Of a stretch of 64,000 bases of DNA, positions 20,310-31,501 are shown piece after piece. The position numbers and the translations under genes are program-made. The notes beneath the pieces were generated by a model, which searched no databases, was not told the origin of the DNA, and saw only the letters and a list, made by a program, of their open reading frames with translations. The first letter of the stretch is position 1; each line of letters starts with the position of its first letter. Source of the stretch: Piezodorus guildinii (Eukaryota > Arthropoda > Insecta > Hemiptera > Pentatomidae). The stretch covers positions 48,155,917 to 48,219,916 of the forward strand of contig CM041297.1 in assembly GCA_023052935.1 (NCBI GenBank), read 5' to 3'.

Positions 20310-22325
20310 GAGAAGAGGGGTAGTTTTTTGGAATAATTAATGTGTTTTTGGGTATTATAATTAAATTTTTCGAGCTGTATTTATTATCGCTCGCGTGCAT
20401 GTTAACTCGCATTAAATTTTAATGTTTTTTATTGATATAGGGATTAATTAATGTGATTTCGGGTGGTTATGATTACGTTTTTTGAGCTGTATCTTTCATC
20501 GGTCATGCGTACTTCAACTCACATTTACTTTTAATGTTTTTTTATTGATATAGGGATTAATTAATGTGTTATCGGGTATTATAATTACGTTTTTTGAGCT
20601 GTATTTTTTATCGCTCGCGTGCATGTTAGCTCCCATTAAATTTTAAAGTTTTTTATTGATTTAGGGATTAATTTTTTTGCTTTCGGGTGGTTATGATTAC
20701 GTTTTTCGAGCTGTATTTATTTTCGCTCGCGCTTATTTTAACCAAAATTTACTTTTTATGTGTTTTATTGATATAGGGATTAATTAATGTGTTTTCGGAT
20801 GGTTATGATTACGTTTTTCTAGTTGTACTTTTTATCGCTCATGCGTCTTTCAACTCGCATTTACTTTTAATGTTTTTTATTGATATAGGGATTAATTATT
20901 TTGCTTTCGGGTGGTTATGAATACGTTTTTCGAGCTGTATTTTTTATCGCTCGCGCTTATTTTAACTAAAATTTACTTTTTATGTTTTTATTGATATAGG
21001 GATTAATTAATGTGCTTTCAGGTGGCTATGATTACGTTTTTCGAGCTGTATTTTTTATCGCTCGCGTGCATGTTAACTCGCATTAAATTTTAATGTTTTT
21101 TATTGATATAGGGATTAATTATTTTGCTTTCGGGTGGTTATGAATACGTTTTTCGAGCTGTATTTTTTATCGCTCGCGCTTATTTTAACTAAAATTTACT
21201 TTTTATGTGTTTTATTGATATAGGGATTAATTAATGTGCTTTCAGGTGGCTATGATTACGTTTTTCGAGCTGTATTTTTTATCGCTCGCGTGCATGTTAA
21301 CTCGCATTAAATTTTAATGTTTTTTATTGATATAGGGATTAATTATTTTGCTTTCGGGTGGTTATGAATACGTTTTTCGAGCTGTATTTTTTATCGCTCG
21401 CGCTTATTTTAACTAAAATTTACTTTTTATGTGTTTTATTGATATAGGGATTAATTAATGTGCTTTCAGGTGGCTATGATTACGTTTTTCGAGCTGTATT
21501 TTTTATCGCTCGCGTGCATGTTAACTCGCATTAAATTTTAATGTTTTTTATTGATATAGGGATTAATTATTTTGCTTTCGGGTGGTTATGAATACGTTTT
21601 TCGAGCTGTATTTTTTATCGCTCGCGCTTATTTTAACTAAAATTTACTTTTTATGTGTTTTATTGATATAGGGATTAATTAATGTGCTTTCAGGTGGCTA
21701 TGATTACGTTTTTCGAGCTGTATTTTTTATCGCTCGCGTGCATGTTAACTCGCATTAAATTTTAATGTTTTTTATTGATATAGGGATTAATTATTTTGCT
21801 TTCGGGTGGTTATGAATACGTTTTTCGAGCTGTATTTTTTATCGCTCGCGCTTATTTTAACTAAAATTTACTTTTTATGTGTTTTATTGATATAGGGATT
21901 AATTAATGTGCTTTCAGGTGGCTATGATTACGTTTTTCGAGCTGTATTTTTTATCGCTCGCGTGCATGTTAACTCGCATTAAATTTTAATGTTTTTTATT
22001 GATATAGGGATTAATTATTTTGCTTTCGGGTGGTTATGATTACGTTTTTCGAGCTGTATTTTTTATCGCTCGCGCTTATTTTAACTAAAATTTACTTTTT
22101 ATGTGTTTTATTGATATAGGGATTAATTAGTGTGCTTTCGGGTGGTTATGATTACGTTTTTCGAGCTGTATTTTTCATCGCTTTTGCGTATTTCAATTCG
22201 GATTTACTTTTGATATTTTTTATTGCTATAGACGTTTGTAATTATCTTTTCGGGTCTTGTGATTACGTTTTTTAAGCTGTTTTTATTGTCGCTTGCTCTC
22301 ATTTCAACTTGCATTTGCAGTGGTC
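20310..22325 (+). repeat. Left inner array of 112-bp repeats (17 units)
   Basis: Units share TTTTATTGATATAGGGATTA, TACGTTTTTCGAGCTGTA and TTTATCGCTCGCG. GAGCTG occurs at 112-base steps from 20372 to 22163. Between about 20930 and 22060 two unit types alternate strictly (GTGCATGTTAACTCGC type and CGCTTATTTTAAC type), giving a 224-bp dimer repeated five times with almost no divergence (GAGCTG of type A at 21043, 21267, 21491, 21715 and 21939). The outer units are more diverged, which indicates recent amplification in the middle by unequal exchange. Confidence 0.9.
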
Positions 22326-22945
22326 TTTCTTTGTTTTTGTTTTAGGGGATTCTCATAACGTGTTTTGAACTTTATTCTTGTATGCGCTTGGGAATTTCTA
22401 CAAACCGTAGGTATTATGTAATATATGATGTAAAAATTATTTATTGTGTTTTTGCAGAATCTGATTACATTTTTGATTTGGACGTCACATCGCTATTGCG
22501 CATTCTTCTAGATCACTTTTCATTTAAGTTAAAATGTGCACTAGCTATAAATAAATGTCATAAACTCTATTAGTATTCCCGAAAACACTATAAACGATCC
22601 CTCTATCGAATATTTATGAAATAGGAACAGTAACTTAAAATGAGTAAAAGCAATAACAAATTTGGTTCAAATAATGTTATCAGAACACCCGAAAATGGAA
22701 TAAACGATTCCTCAATTAAATTATCAAATAATTGTAAGACCAAGTTAGGAAGCGGATCCTTTACAAATATGTAGTTGAAAAAATTTACTCAGGACGCTAA
22801 AAAAGGACCTATAACTAATCCTTTTATAAAATAATAATAATAAAAAAAAAAAAAAAAAGCTAAACGATGTATATTCCAGTTAAACGTTATAATGATAACC
22901 AAAAACAAAATAATCAATACCAATATAAAAAAAAAAAATATCGAA
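22326..22945. other. Foldback core, with a weak helicase-like trace
   Basis: Non-repetitive centre between the arms. On the plus strand a frame entered after a TTTTTGCAG acceptor-like site (22449-22457) reads ESDYIFDLDV ... HFSFKLKCALAINKCHKLY before a stop at 22571-22573. The FxxKLKxALAINK stretch faintly resembles the FPVxLAFAMTINK motif near the C-terminus of PIF1/Helitron helicases. It is too short to be sure. The rest shows no coding potential. Confidence 0.3.
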
Positions 22946-24035
22946 AATAAAGGCGAGTTGAAATCCGCACGAGTGATAATAAATAAAGCTTTTAAACATT
23001 TTCATTACCCCGCGAAAATACAAGGATAGATCTCTATAAAAATAAAAAGATTAAAAGTAAATACAAGTTGAAATACGCATGCACGATAAAACACACAGCT
23101 CGAAAAACGTAAGCATAACCACCCGAAAGCACATTAATTAATCCCTATATCAATAAAAAACATTAAAAGTAAATGCGAGTTAACATGCACGCGAGCGATA
23201 AAAATACAGCTCGAAAAACGTAATTATAATACCCGAAAACACATTAATTAATCCCTATGTCAATAAAAAAACATTAAAAGTAAATGTGAGTTGAAATACG
23301 CATGACCGATAAAAGATACAGCTCAAAAAACGTAATCATAACCACCCGAAAGCACATTAATTAATCCCTATATCAATAAAAAACATTAAAATTTAATGCG
23401 AGTTAACATGCACGCGAGCGACAAAAATACAGCTCGAAAAACGTAATTATAATACCCGAAAACACATTAATTAATCCCTATGTCAATAAAAAACATTTAA
23501 AGTAAATGTGAGTTAAAATACGCATGACCGATAAAAGATACAGCTCAAAAAACGTAATCATAACCACCCGAAAGCACAATAATTAATCCCTATATCAATA
23601 AAACACATAAATAGTAAATTTTAGTTAAAATAAGCGCGAGCGATAAAAAATACAGCTCGAAAAACGTAATCATAACCACCCGAATGCACAATAATTCATC
23701 CCTATATCAATAAAAAACATTAAAAGTAAATGCGAGTTGAAATACGCATGAGCGATAAAAAATACAGCTCGAAAAACGTAATCATAATACCCGAAAACAC
23801 ATTAATTAATCCCTATATCAATAAAAAACATTAAAAGTAAATGTGAGTTGAAATACGCATGACCGATAAAAAATACTGCTCAAAAAACGTAATCATAACC
23901 ACCCGAAATCACATTAATTAATCCCTATATCAATAAAAAAACATTAAAGTTTAATGCGAGTTAACATGCACGCGAGCGATAAAAAATACGGCTCGAAAAA
24001 CGTAATTATAATACCCGAAAACACATTAATTATTC
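22946..24035 (-). repeat. Right inner array of 112-bp repeats (9 units)
   Basis: The same 112-bp repeat in inverted orientation, with the CAGCTC core at about 23099, 23211, 23322, 23433, 23544, 23656, 23768, 23880 and 23992, plus a decayed unit next to the core. It lacks the homogenised 224-bp dimer block of the left arm. Confidence 0.85.
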
Positions 24036-24259
24036 CAAAACACTACCCCTCCTCTCTAAAAAAATCAAAATCAACAACTATCTTAAAACTAAATAGAAGA
24101 TAATTAATTTTTTTAAAAACAGAACTTGATATCAAATATCTAAGAGACCCAAAAAAAAATATCAATTATTATATGCCAAAATTATTAAAAAAGTCATAAT
24201 GTTAATTAAACTAATTATTTTTCAATAAATAAATAAATAAAATGGAATATTTAAGGCTA

Positions 24260-24447
24260 GAAGTGAAGAAAAAGGTGACATTTGACTTGGAAAAGGTAAC
24301 ATTTGAAATGGAAAAGGTGACATTTGACTTGGAAAAGGTGACATTTGAAATGGAAAGGGTTACATTTGACTTGGAAAAGGTTACATTTGAAATGGAAAAA
24401 GTTACATTTGACTTGGAAAAGGTTACAATTGACTTGGAAATGCTATA
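24260..24447 (+). repeat. Right outer array of 21-bp repeats
   Basis: Inverted counterpart of the 19911-20090 array with the same unit order and count. It ends with GGAAATGCTATA at the element border. Confidence 0.85.
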
Positions 24448-25201
24448 ATCGCCTGACGGACAATACAAATATGGGAGCTAATTGTAAGATTATCTTGAAA
24501 TTAAAAAGAAAAATTAAACTAAAGAAATTATTAAACGAAATTGTGTAATAAATATTTTTATTTTGTTAGTTACTATTTGTAATATTTATCATCGGATCTT
24601 TGAAAAGTTTAAATGACAAAATTACGTTGTAAAGAAGCTTCGTTTAACTGGCTTAGGTACATTAAAAAAATCGGTCAATCATCCCTCTTTTTAGGAGTTT
24701 CAATCAATCCAGGAATATAAATAAAAATTGTACCTGAATAACGGTCGACATTTTAATTCATGACTTTTCATCTGCCTTCAAGTTCTGTTTAATATTCTAT
24801 AAAACTTTTTAACTTAAAAAAAAAAAAAAAAAAAAAGAGGATAAGAGTTGCAATAAAGTTCGAGAGTGAGGGCTTATTAGCAGTTGTTGAACCTGAACTC
24901 TTTGAAAAATATATCGAATAAGTTTCTTCGAAAATTGTCTTTCTTGAAGTTGGAGTTAAATCTTTTAAACATTTTAAGTGTGGACGAAATTATTTAACAT
25001 TTTGAGGGGATTTAATTCATGAATTATTAAAGGAAAGCGGGATTTTATGTTCTGTTTATTTACCATTTCCTAATTAGGCCGAAGGATGGAGTTTATTTTA
25101 GAAGATAAATTTATTTAGAAGATATACTTTCTCCATTCATTCTATATAATTAAGTGATTATTTCAGAACCTATTAGAACTCTAAATAAATTCATAAAATC
25201 T

Positions 25202-25263
<62 letters not shown>

Positions 25264-25489
25264 CCAAAAACCAATGATATGCAGTAAGCCTCAGTTTACT
25301 TATCAAGACATAAGATTGGTCAAGATATATGGTTTTATCAACGATGTCATAAGCATCGTATGTATTTCTTTTCTTTTTTGTATTTTTGTTTTGTTTTTCC
25401 GGAAATAATTATTGAAAATTATCTCTTGAGTTATTTTATTTGTACATTTTGACTTTTAAAATCTCGTAAGTTTATAATTATTTTATCGG
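24448..25489. other. AT-rich DNA, includes (TA)n array
   Basis: No gene is seen. An A-run lies at about 24818-24835 and a (TA)n array at about 25207-25258. Confidence 0.35.
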
Positions 25490-25792
25490 AGAAGTTAGTT
25501 GAGGATGCAATCAAATGAACATGCAATTATGCATAAATTTACGTTAATGGTGTCGACGTTTGGGCCTAAATTATAGGCCTTCTTTAGGGCGATCGGAGGA
25601 GTGAGTCACAACAATGAACCAACTAACAAATTAATTGGTTCATTGTTGTGACTCCCACTCCTTCGCCCTGATAAATCATCGCCCTGAAGAAGGCATATTA
25701 TTTAGGCCAAAACGTCGGCACCATTAAATTAAGTTTATACTTAATTGTATGTTCATTTGATCGCACCCTCAACTAACTTCTCCCATATATAC
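25490..25792. repeat. Near-perfect 300-bp palindrome (hairpin element)
   Basis: Left arm (25490-25622) and right arm (about 25637-25792) are inverted copies: GGAGAAGTTAGTTGAGG at the left, CCTCAACTAACTTCTCC at the right, with ATGAACCAA...TTGGTTCAT at the loop. The right arm has a roughly 20-base partial duplication. Each arm carries CCTGAAGAAGGC...GGCC(A)AAACGTCG, a hammerhead-like pattern. It could be a hairpin MITE or two truncated copies of one element joined head to head. Confidence 0.7.
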
Positions 25793-26483
25793 ACACAGTT
25801 AACTATTCTCACTTCACTATAATTATTTTAATCGAAGACTGTAAAGTCCACTTTTTATTTCCTGTAATATTACTTTAAATGGACGAAACTGAGCTTAATT
25901 ATTCAAAATATTGGTAATGTTGGACTATAATTATGGTTTACATGCTATGATAACACTAGCATGTGATAACCCTAGTGCATATCATTGGGATTTTTTTCAA
26001 TTTTCTTGCTTTAGATCAAACTTTTTATATGGTTTATAATTTAAAGAGTATCGGGACTTGTTAGTAATTTGTGGGGAATTAGTATTCGCTTTAGTACTAA
26101 TATTTTTGCATTATTTATTGATATGGTTATATTTAATTTATGATATTTATGTATATGCTGGATGAAATTAATCATAAAGATAGCAGCACCTTTATGCTTA
26201 CTGCTGTATATGTGTTTTGTTGTTTTTGTTTTAAATATTTATTCGAATTGTAATTATATTATTGTATATTTGCTGGTGATAAATTTATTAATTGTGCTGT
26301 GCCAGCCAGCTCTATTCGTATGGGGATTGCCCTAAAGACAAATAAATAAAATTATTATTATTATTATTATTATCATTAAGAAATGGTGATATAGTTAAAA
26401 TATAGAAATTAACAATAATTCAAAGAGTATCAAATACTCTTTAGTATAAGTCAAACAATGCTTTATTCCCTAATTTTCTGCAT
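25793..26483. other. AT-rich DNA with an old repeat
   Basis: 25866-25975 resembles 18281-18372 (GGACGAAACTGA..., ATGCTATGATAACACTA). A tail-like AATAAATAAAATTATTATTATTATT lies at 26340-26372, preceded by AATTCGTATGGGAATTGCCCTA-like text also found near 32225, suggesting a non-LTR 3' end. Confidence 0.35.
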
Positions 26484-26491
26484 ATTAATGA

Positions 26492-26735
26492 AATACAGGG
26501 TGGCTAGCACAACAGCCTTCTATGCCTAAGGTCACAGGTTGAAACCCGCATGTGGTCCTAGGATTTTTTAATGGGGGTAAAAATTCTTAGTTACGTCCTT
26601 CCTATACGATGTTAGGTACTCGTTTAGGATCCCAATCCTAATTAAACCTGGATAGGAAAAATTTAGGACTCCCACTGTAGCATCGTCCGATTAGCCACAG
26701 TAGCATAACATGATGTTAAATAAACAAACAAACAA
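26492..26735 (+). mobile_element. SINE family A, copy 3
   Basis: Flanked by ATTAATGA (26484-26491 and 26736-26743). The head is slightly shortened, with a B box (AGGTTGAAACCC), the family body and a (TAAACAAA)-type tail. Confidence 0.85.
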
Positions 26736-26970
26736 ATTAATGATATAAAACGTGCATTTACTGGTCAAATTTAAATTTAGTTAATCTATTGATTTATTAT
26801 TTGTTTTGTTCAACAAATTTATCTTCAAGAAATTATATTATTCTTTTTTTTTATCTCACATCCTTTTAACTAGGCATTAATTATGTTATTTAATCTTGTT
26901 TATCACAATATTTATTTTAAATGTACTTACCTTTTTTTCTCAGAATAAAAGTTATTTAATATTTATACTT

Positions 26971-27268
26971 AGGGAACGGCGTGACTTAGTGGATAGAGCG
27001 CTAGTCTACTGTTCTCCAGGTCCTGGGTTCGAAACCCGGCTATGGTAGCATATTATTCTGTTATTTTAGCGAGGGAGTGGCCCTAGGGTATGGAGGCCCT
27101 CCTGGGGCAGACCCAGCCTCTTAAAAAGTGGGTACCCAAATAAGAGAAAAAAACCTGCGAGCGTGATCAAGGCCTAATCACCTCATTGCACGGCCGTTGG
27201 CCTAGAAACAGTATAAATCTCAATGTGTACTGAGTACAAGACCCTTCATAGGTTGTAGAGGTATGGTA
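26971..27268 (+). mobile_element. SINE family B, copy 3
   Basis: Starts GGAACGGCGTGACTTAGTGG (A box) with a canonical B box GGGTTCGAAACCC at about 27025, then the AAAGTGGGTACCCAAAT and CATTGCACGG body and a T-rich end. The best preserved head of the family. Confidence 0.85.
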
Positions 27269-28065
27269 TTTTTTTTTTTTTACTTATGATGTAGAAGTGT
27301 TAAATTTTGTTTTTCGGTTTTCAATTTTTTTTTTTTTTATTATTGAAAATAATATATCCAAAACAAACAATGAATATGTTAAAAGTTTTTTAAACATTTT
27401 TTTTTTTCGCTTTCACTCTCAGATATAATTAGCTTCATAATTATATATTATGCATCAATTAGTGTTATAAATTATATGTATGGTAGCTAACAAGCGTGAT
27501 TGATCGTTCACGTGTTCATTATTTCTTAATAGCATTCTGGTATTACAGTATAAACGGAGCTCTAAATGCCCTTAGGGACTTGAAGGGCTGTAACCAACTG
27601 TTACTCTGACCCTGTTCTTACTCGGTAACAGCTACTTCGGTTACTAGGGTAAATTCAGTGCGTTTAAATATAACTGAGGCCCTAACCTTGTTCCTAACCC
27701 ACTGTTACCATGCTCCTAGAAGGAACGTACTAACATAGTTTTATGGTCTTTTTTTTTTTTGTTTTGTTGCAAGAATAGTTATAAATTCTATCAAATTTGA
27801 TATTTGTATATTATTCAATACTTCCTGCCATAAAAAAAAAATAAATAAATAAAAATCACTTGCCTATATATGAAATATATAGTAAGGGAAAGTATTGCGA
27901 TCGTGAAATTTTTTTCTACTTAATCATAAAAATTATGTTAAAATCAATTTTTGTTTCAAATTTGATTATTAAATGGATCATGTTAAATACTATTTATAAA
28001 TAAATAGTTCATTATTACATACCTTATAAAAAAATACACACACGTTTTATTCTTTACTCATTTCA
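27269..28065. other. AT-rich DNA with a GC-moderate patch
   Basis: A patch at 27540-27720 is richer in GC and has GTAACAG/CTGTTAC palindromic pieces, but no frame that I recognise. 27858-27915 matches the terminal part of repeat R1. Confidence 0.3.
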
Positions 28066-29078
28066 CATTACTTTATGCTACTGTGGCAATCGGACGATGA
28101 ACAGTGGAAGTCATAAATTTTGTCTAAACAGGTATAATTTTTTTTTCAGAAACAAAATTTGTATAGCGTAATATTACAATTATTCCAATTTAGGACATTT
28201 TTAATAGTTATAAAGTACAACATTCATACTAAATTCCCACAATAAATACAAAACAATATATTTATAAAATAATAATACAAAACAGAATCAATAAGAATAT
28301 ATACAAAAGTCACTCATACCTATATACAATTCTCAAGCATACAGCACGTGATTGGAGAATCTAGCCAATGCTAGAACTCCAATACACATGTTACAAGAGG
28401 TCTCGAGGCTACTGCCGTTTCAACCTTCTAGGGGGATTTTAAGGATGCGTGGAGCTGGATAAGTATTGAGCTAGCGGATTAGGGTTGTGGATAAGGTTCT
28501 GATGAAAGTTAGAGAATTTTGATGGTATAAGGTCTAAAATAAATGGAATATTTAGGTCTCGGTGTAAGGTATGGTTGGTTACATAGTAAGGAGCATTAAC
28601 TATTGTTCGGAGGACTATGGATTGGAAGGATTGAATGCGTTTGATGTTGATGAAATTTGGCGGTCCCCCACAGTTCAAGTCCGCAGGTCCAGGTAGGTTT
28701 CAGTACTGTCTTGTATATTAGCAGTTAGTTTTCGATAGATAGTTTAGAATTTATGGTCAGTAGTATGTATAATTAGCCAAATCGTTGATTAAGTTCTTGT
28801 CGTTTATGTCTAGTATGCGGGTTCCAAGTTAGTCTTTTGTCCAGAAGGAAGCCAAGATACCGGACTGTGTCAGAGAAAGGGAGCGGAATGGAGTTAAATA
28901 GAACTGGAGGGCAGGATTGTCTCCAGGTATAATTTGAAAAGAGATCTTTAACGAGGACCTAACATCGCACAGACGTCATAATAAAAGGTTTTTTACTCCC
29001 TTTAAAAAATCCCAGGACCATCTGCTGGGTTTTAACACGCGATCTTTGGCATAGACTGCTGTTAGCTACTACACCATA
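28066..29078 (-). mobile_element. SINE family A, copy 4, split by a Jockey-type insertion
   Basis: The 3' part is at 28066-28128 (plus duplication) and the 5' part at 28936-29078. The intact SINE order is restored when the insertion 28141-28923 and one 12-bp duplication are removed. The tRNA-like end is decayed (TGGGTTTTAACACG). Confidence 0.75.
28141..28923 (-). mobile_element. Jockey-type fragment J1b, copy 1
   Basis: Flanked by CAGGTATAATTT (28129-28140 and 28924-28935). Encodes on the minus strand the C-terminal region NIKRIQSFQSIVLRTIVNAPYYV...DLNIPFILDLIPSKF (28439-28678) and a long 3' UTR ending in poly(A) (a T run on the plus strand). It is 5'-truncated with a frameshift upstream of LNCGGPPN. 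A sister of the J1 group. Confidence 0.8.
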
Positions 29079-29264
29079 TGTGAAATATAAATTAACTAAT
29101 TACTTAATTATATCTTAAATTTATACCATAAAAGTATAGAAATTAATAAAAAACAAAACATTCGCGAGCGATACTGTGAGCTACAGCTAGTAAATAAATA
29201 ACTACTAATCGGTATTTAAAAAAAAAATATTTATTGAGATATATTACAATTTGTTTCTAAATGA

Positions 29265-29954
29265 TTATGATAAGTAGCAGAAACGGTGGCGATCTGTAGT
29301 GATATTGATATATCAGGGCATACTTTTGAGCAAGTAGAGGAACTCAAGTACTTAGGGTCAATGATAATAAGAAAAAATGAAATCCTGGAAGCAATAAAGG
29401 CCCGGTTAAAGGCGCTAAATGCGTGTTATGATTCAGTTGCTAAATTACTTAGCTCGCGGCTTCTATCTAAAAACTTAAAGGTTAGAATTTATAAAACTAT
29501 TATTCTTTCGACGGTTCTTTACGGATGTGAAACGTGGCCGCTTACTTTGAAGGATGAACAACGGCTTAAGGTTTTCGAAAATAAGGTACTGCGTAAAATA
29601 TTTGGTCCGAAGAGAGATGAGGCCAGTAGGGACTTTAGAAGGTTGCACAGCGCGGAATTGCGGGGCTTGTACCCTGTGAATATAATTGAGTTGATAGCAT
29701 CGCGGAGTCTCAAATGGGCGAGTAAAGTTGTTGGGCTCGGTGAGGATTGGATACAAAGAGAGGAGAAAGTTGGTATTCGCTGATCCGACTGGTAGGCGTC
29801 CGAAAGGTATGCCGAAACATCGGTGGGAGGATTGCGTTAAGGCTGATCTTGAAGGTTTTGGCTTGAACGGTGAACATTGGACGAGTCTGTGCAGGCGGAG
29901 TTTGGTGGTATCTGCATCGAATCTTCGGGTTCGGTAAGCCTGTTATTATTATTA
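29265..29954 (+). mobile_element. RTE-like fragment with (ATT)n tail, copy 2
   Basis: Flanked by TTCTAAATGA (29255-29264 and 29955-29964). It begins within the RT C-terminus (MISSRNG), runs through DIDISGHTFEQVEELKYLGS, LLSSRLLSKNLKVRIYKT and YGCETWPLTLKDEQRL, and shows a frame change near 29750 before GRRPKGMPKHRWEDC. It ends in TTA repeats. About 90% like copy 1 by eye over the shared part. Confidence 0.85.
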
Positions 29955-30188
29955 TTCTAAATGAACAGTAGTAATAGTGAAATGTTACCACATTCACATA
30001 ATATGTACAGAAAATAATGATGAAGTCAAATTACATAAAATATAATATAAAGTATACATACAAGAAAACAAAACAAAAATAAAAAAAATAACTACTATCT
30101 AAAATTGAGATAAGTACAAAGTGAGAAATAAATTAACATCATACACACTATCAATCGGTAATCTATATTGATTTGTCAATAATAATTA

Positions 30189-31087
30189 TTGGGTTGATGC
30201 AAAATTAATGCAGGTTTTTAGGAGGTATTGTAAATTCGCCATATCTTTACTTTAACCATATATATCTAATCAAAATAATTTCCATCTGAATCAATGCACT
30301 TTTGCCAACGTTCAACAAGCTTTCTTATTCCACCAGAAAAAAAATCCGAATCCCTGGACTCAATGAAATCACGAAAAGAATTTTCAATGTCGTCCTGGTT
30401 TTGAAAATTTTTCTCCCTCAAAAAGTTGTCCAGATGCCTGAAAAAGTGGAAGTCTGTAGGAGAGAGGTCAGGTGAATAAGGCGGATGTTGGAGAACTTCG
30501 TAGCCCAACTCGTGCAGTCGTCGAAGCGTTGGTTGTGCAACGTGTGGTCTGGCGTTATCGTGGAGCAGGATCGGCCCCTTCCGATTAATCAATGCTGGGC
30601 AAAGACGTTGCAATTTTTGAGTTCCGAGTTCCGCCGCCATTTCTCGTGTGGTTTTGGTTGGGTCTTCTTCCACTTTTGACCTCAGCTGGTCGTTGTCCAG
30701 AGCAAGATGACGGCCCCGACCTTCCTTGTCTTCGAGGTCGAAATCTCCTCTGCGAAACTTCTGGAACCAACGCTGCACCGTGCACTCATTAATAGCCCCC
30801 TGACCCCACACTTCATTAATATTACGAGCCGTTTGCGCAGCGCTGCGCCCTAATTTAAATTCGTAAAAATAAATTTGACGAAAATCGCACTTTGACATTT
30901 TCGATTCAAGACCTTTGAACACACTGAACAAAACGATTTTACTAAACAAATTCATGGTGAAAGAGAGGGTATTAGATAAGGTTTGTTTTGGTATAATAAT
31001 GATCAATGTTAGGATTAGCTTTGTTTACACAATTGGAATTAAGATATTGCAATAGAGGAAACCTGCATTAATTTTGCATCAACCCAA
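30189..31087 (-). mobile_element. Internally deleted mariner, copy 2
   Basis: An 899-bp element with TTGGGTTGATGC...GCATCAACCCAA ends and a TA duplication (30187-30188 and 31088-31089). Nearly identical to 11815-12710 in inverted orientation and with the same internal deletion junction. Confidence 0.9.
30266..31006 (-). CDS. Deleted mariner transposase, intact fused ORF
   Basis: An uninterrupted 246-codon frame; the likely authentic start is the internal MSKCDFRQ, which opens the paired helix-turn-helix DNA-binding region (GRSAAQTARNINEVWGQ..., FQKFRRGDFDLED). At AAELGTQ|KLQRLCPAL the catalytic core is joined in frame after loss of about 130 residues that normally include the first catalytic Asp. 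The second (LLHDNARPH) and third (SPDLSPTDFHFF) acidic motifs and the C-terminus (LVERWQKCIDSDGNYFD) remain. The product could bind TIRs but should not cut DNA. Whether it is expressed is unknown. Confidence 0.8.
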   Translation of the reverse strand: MIIIIPKQTLSNTLSFTMNLFSKIVLFSVFKGLESKMSKCDFRQIYFYEFKLGRSAAQTARNINEVWGQGAINECTVQRWFQKFRRGDFDLEDKEGRGRHLALDNDQLRSKVEEDPTKTTREMAAELGTQKLQRLCPALINRKGPILLHDNARPHVAQPTLRRLHELGYEVLQHPPYSPDLSPTDFHFFRHLDNFLREKNFQNQDDIENSFRDFIESRDSDFFSGGIRKLVERWQKCIDSDGNYFD

Positions 31088-31089
31088 TA

Positions 31090-31461
31090 TTTGACATATT
31101 TTCAAGACAATAAATATACAATAGGTATAAAATGAATCGTTTCATTTAAAATGAACCGTTTCATTTAAAATGAACCTAGTAATACAATAGGTATCTTTAC
31201 TAAGTATATCAAATGGTTTTTAATGACCAAGGAGAATCTTTTATCTATTGTCTTTACTCCTTATAATAGTATGTTGCTTATTATATTATTTAGATAACAA
31301 TAGCATGATTAAGTGGAAAGCCCTGTATTATCCTAGAATCCGCTTTAAGGGATATACTGTCCTTTGTGGGTATAAAATACAGCTTTCGTGGTGCGTGCGA
31401 AGCATTAGTGAAATCGGAGAGTATATTATTATATCATATATAAAGTACAATATATTATAAA

Positions 31462-31501
<40 letters not shown>

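Larger units (their letters stand above)
19906..24447. mobile_element. Foldback (FB-like) transposable element
   Basis: A 4542-bp structure whose outer ends are inverted copies: TATAGCATTTCCAAGTCAA at 19906 and its complement ending at 24447. Each arm has, from outside inward, eight 21-bp tandem repeats, about 250 bp of unique AT-rich sequence (roughly 95% alike between arms by eye), and a long array of 112-bp tandem repeats. The arrays have 17 units on the left and 9 on the right. A 0.6-kb core separates the arms. Long inverted repeats built of nested tandem repeats define foldback elements such as Drosophila FB. The ends are flanked by TATA, which may be a 4-bp duplication or part of the element. 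No transposase is visible. Confidence 0.8.

Noticed and set aside
20310..24035. CRISPR-like array
   Set aside because: Repeats are contiguous 112-bp tandem units without unique spacers, in an animal genome.
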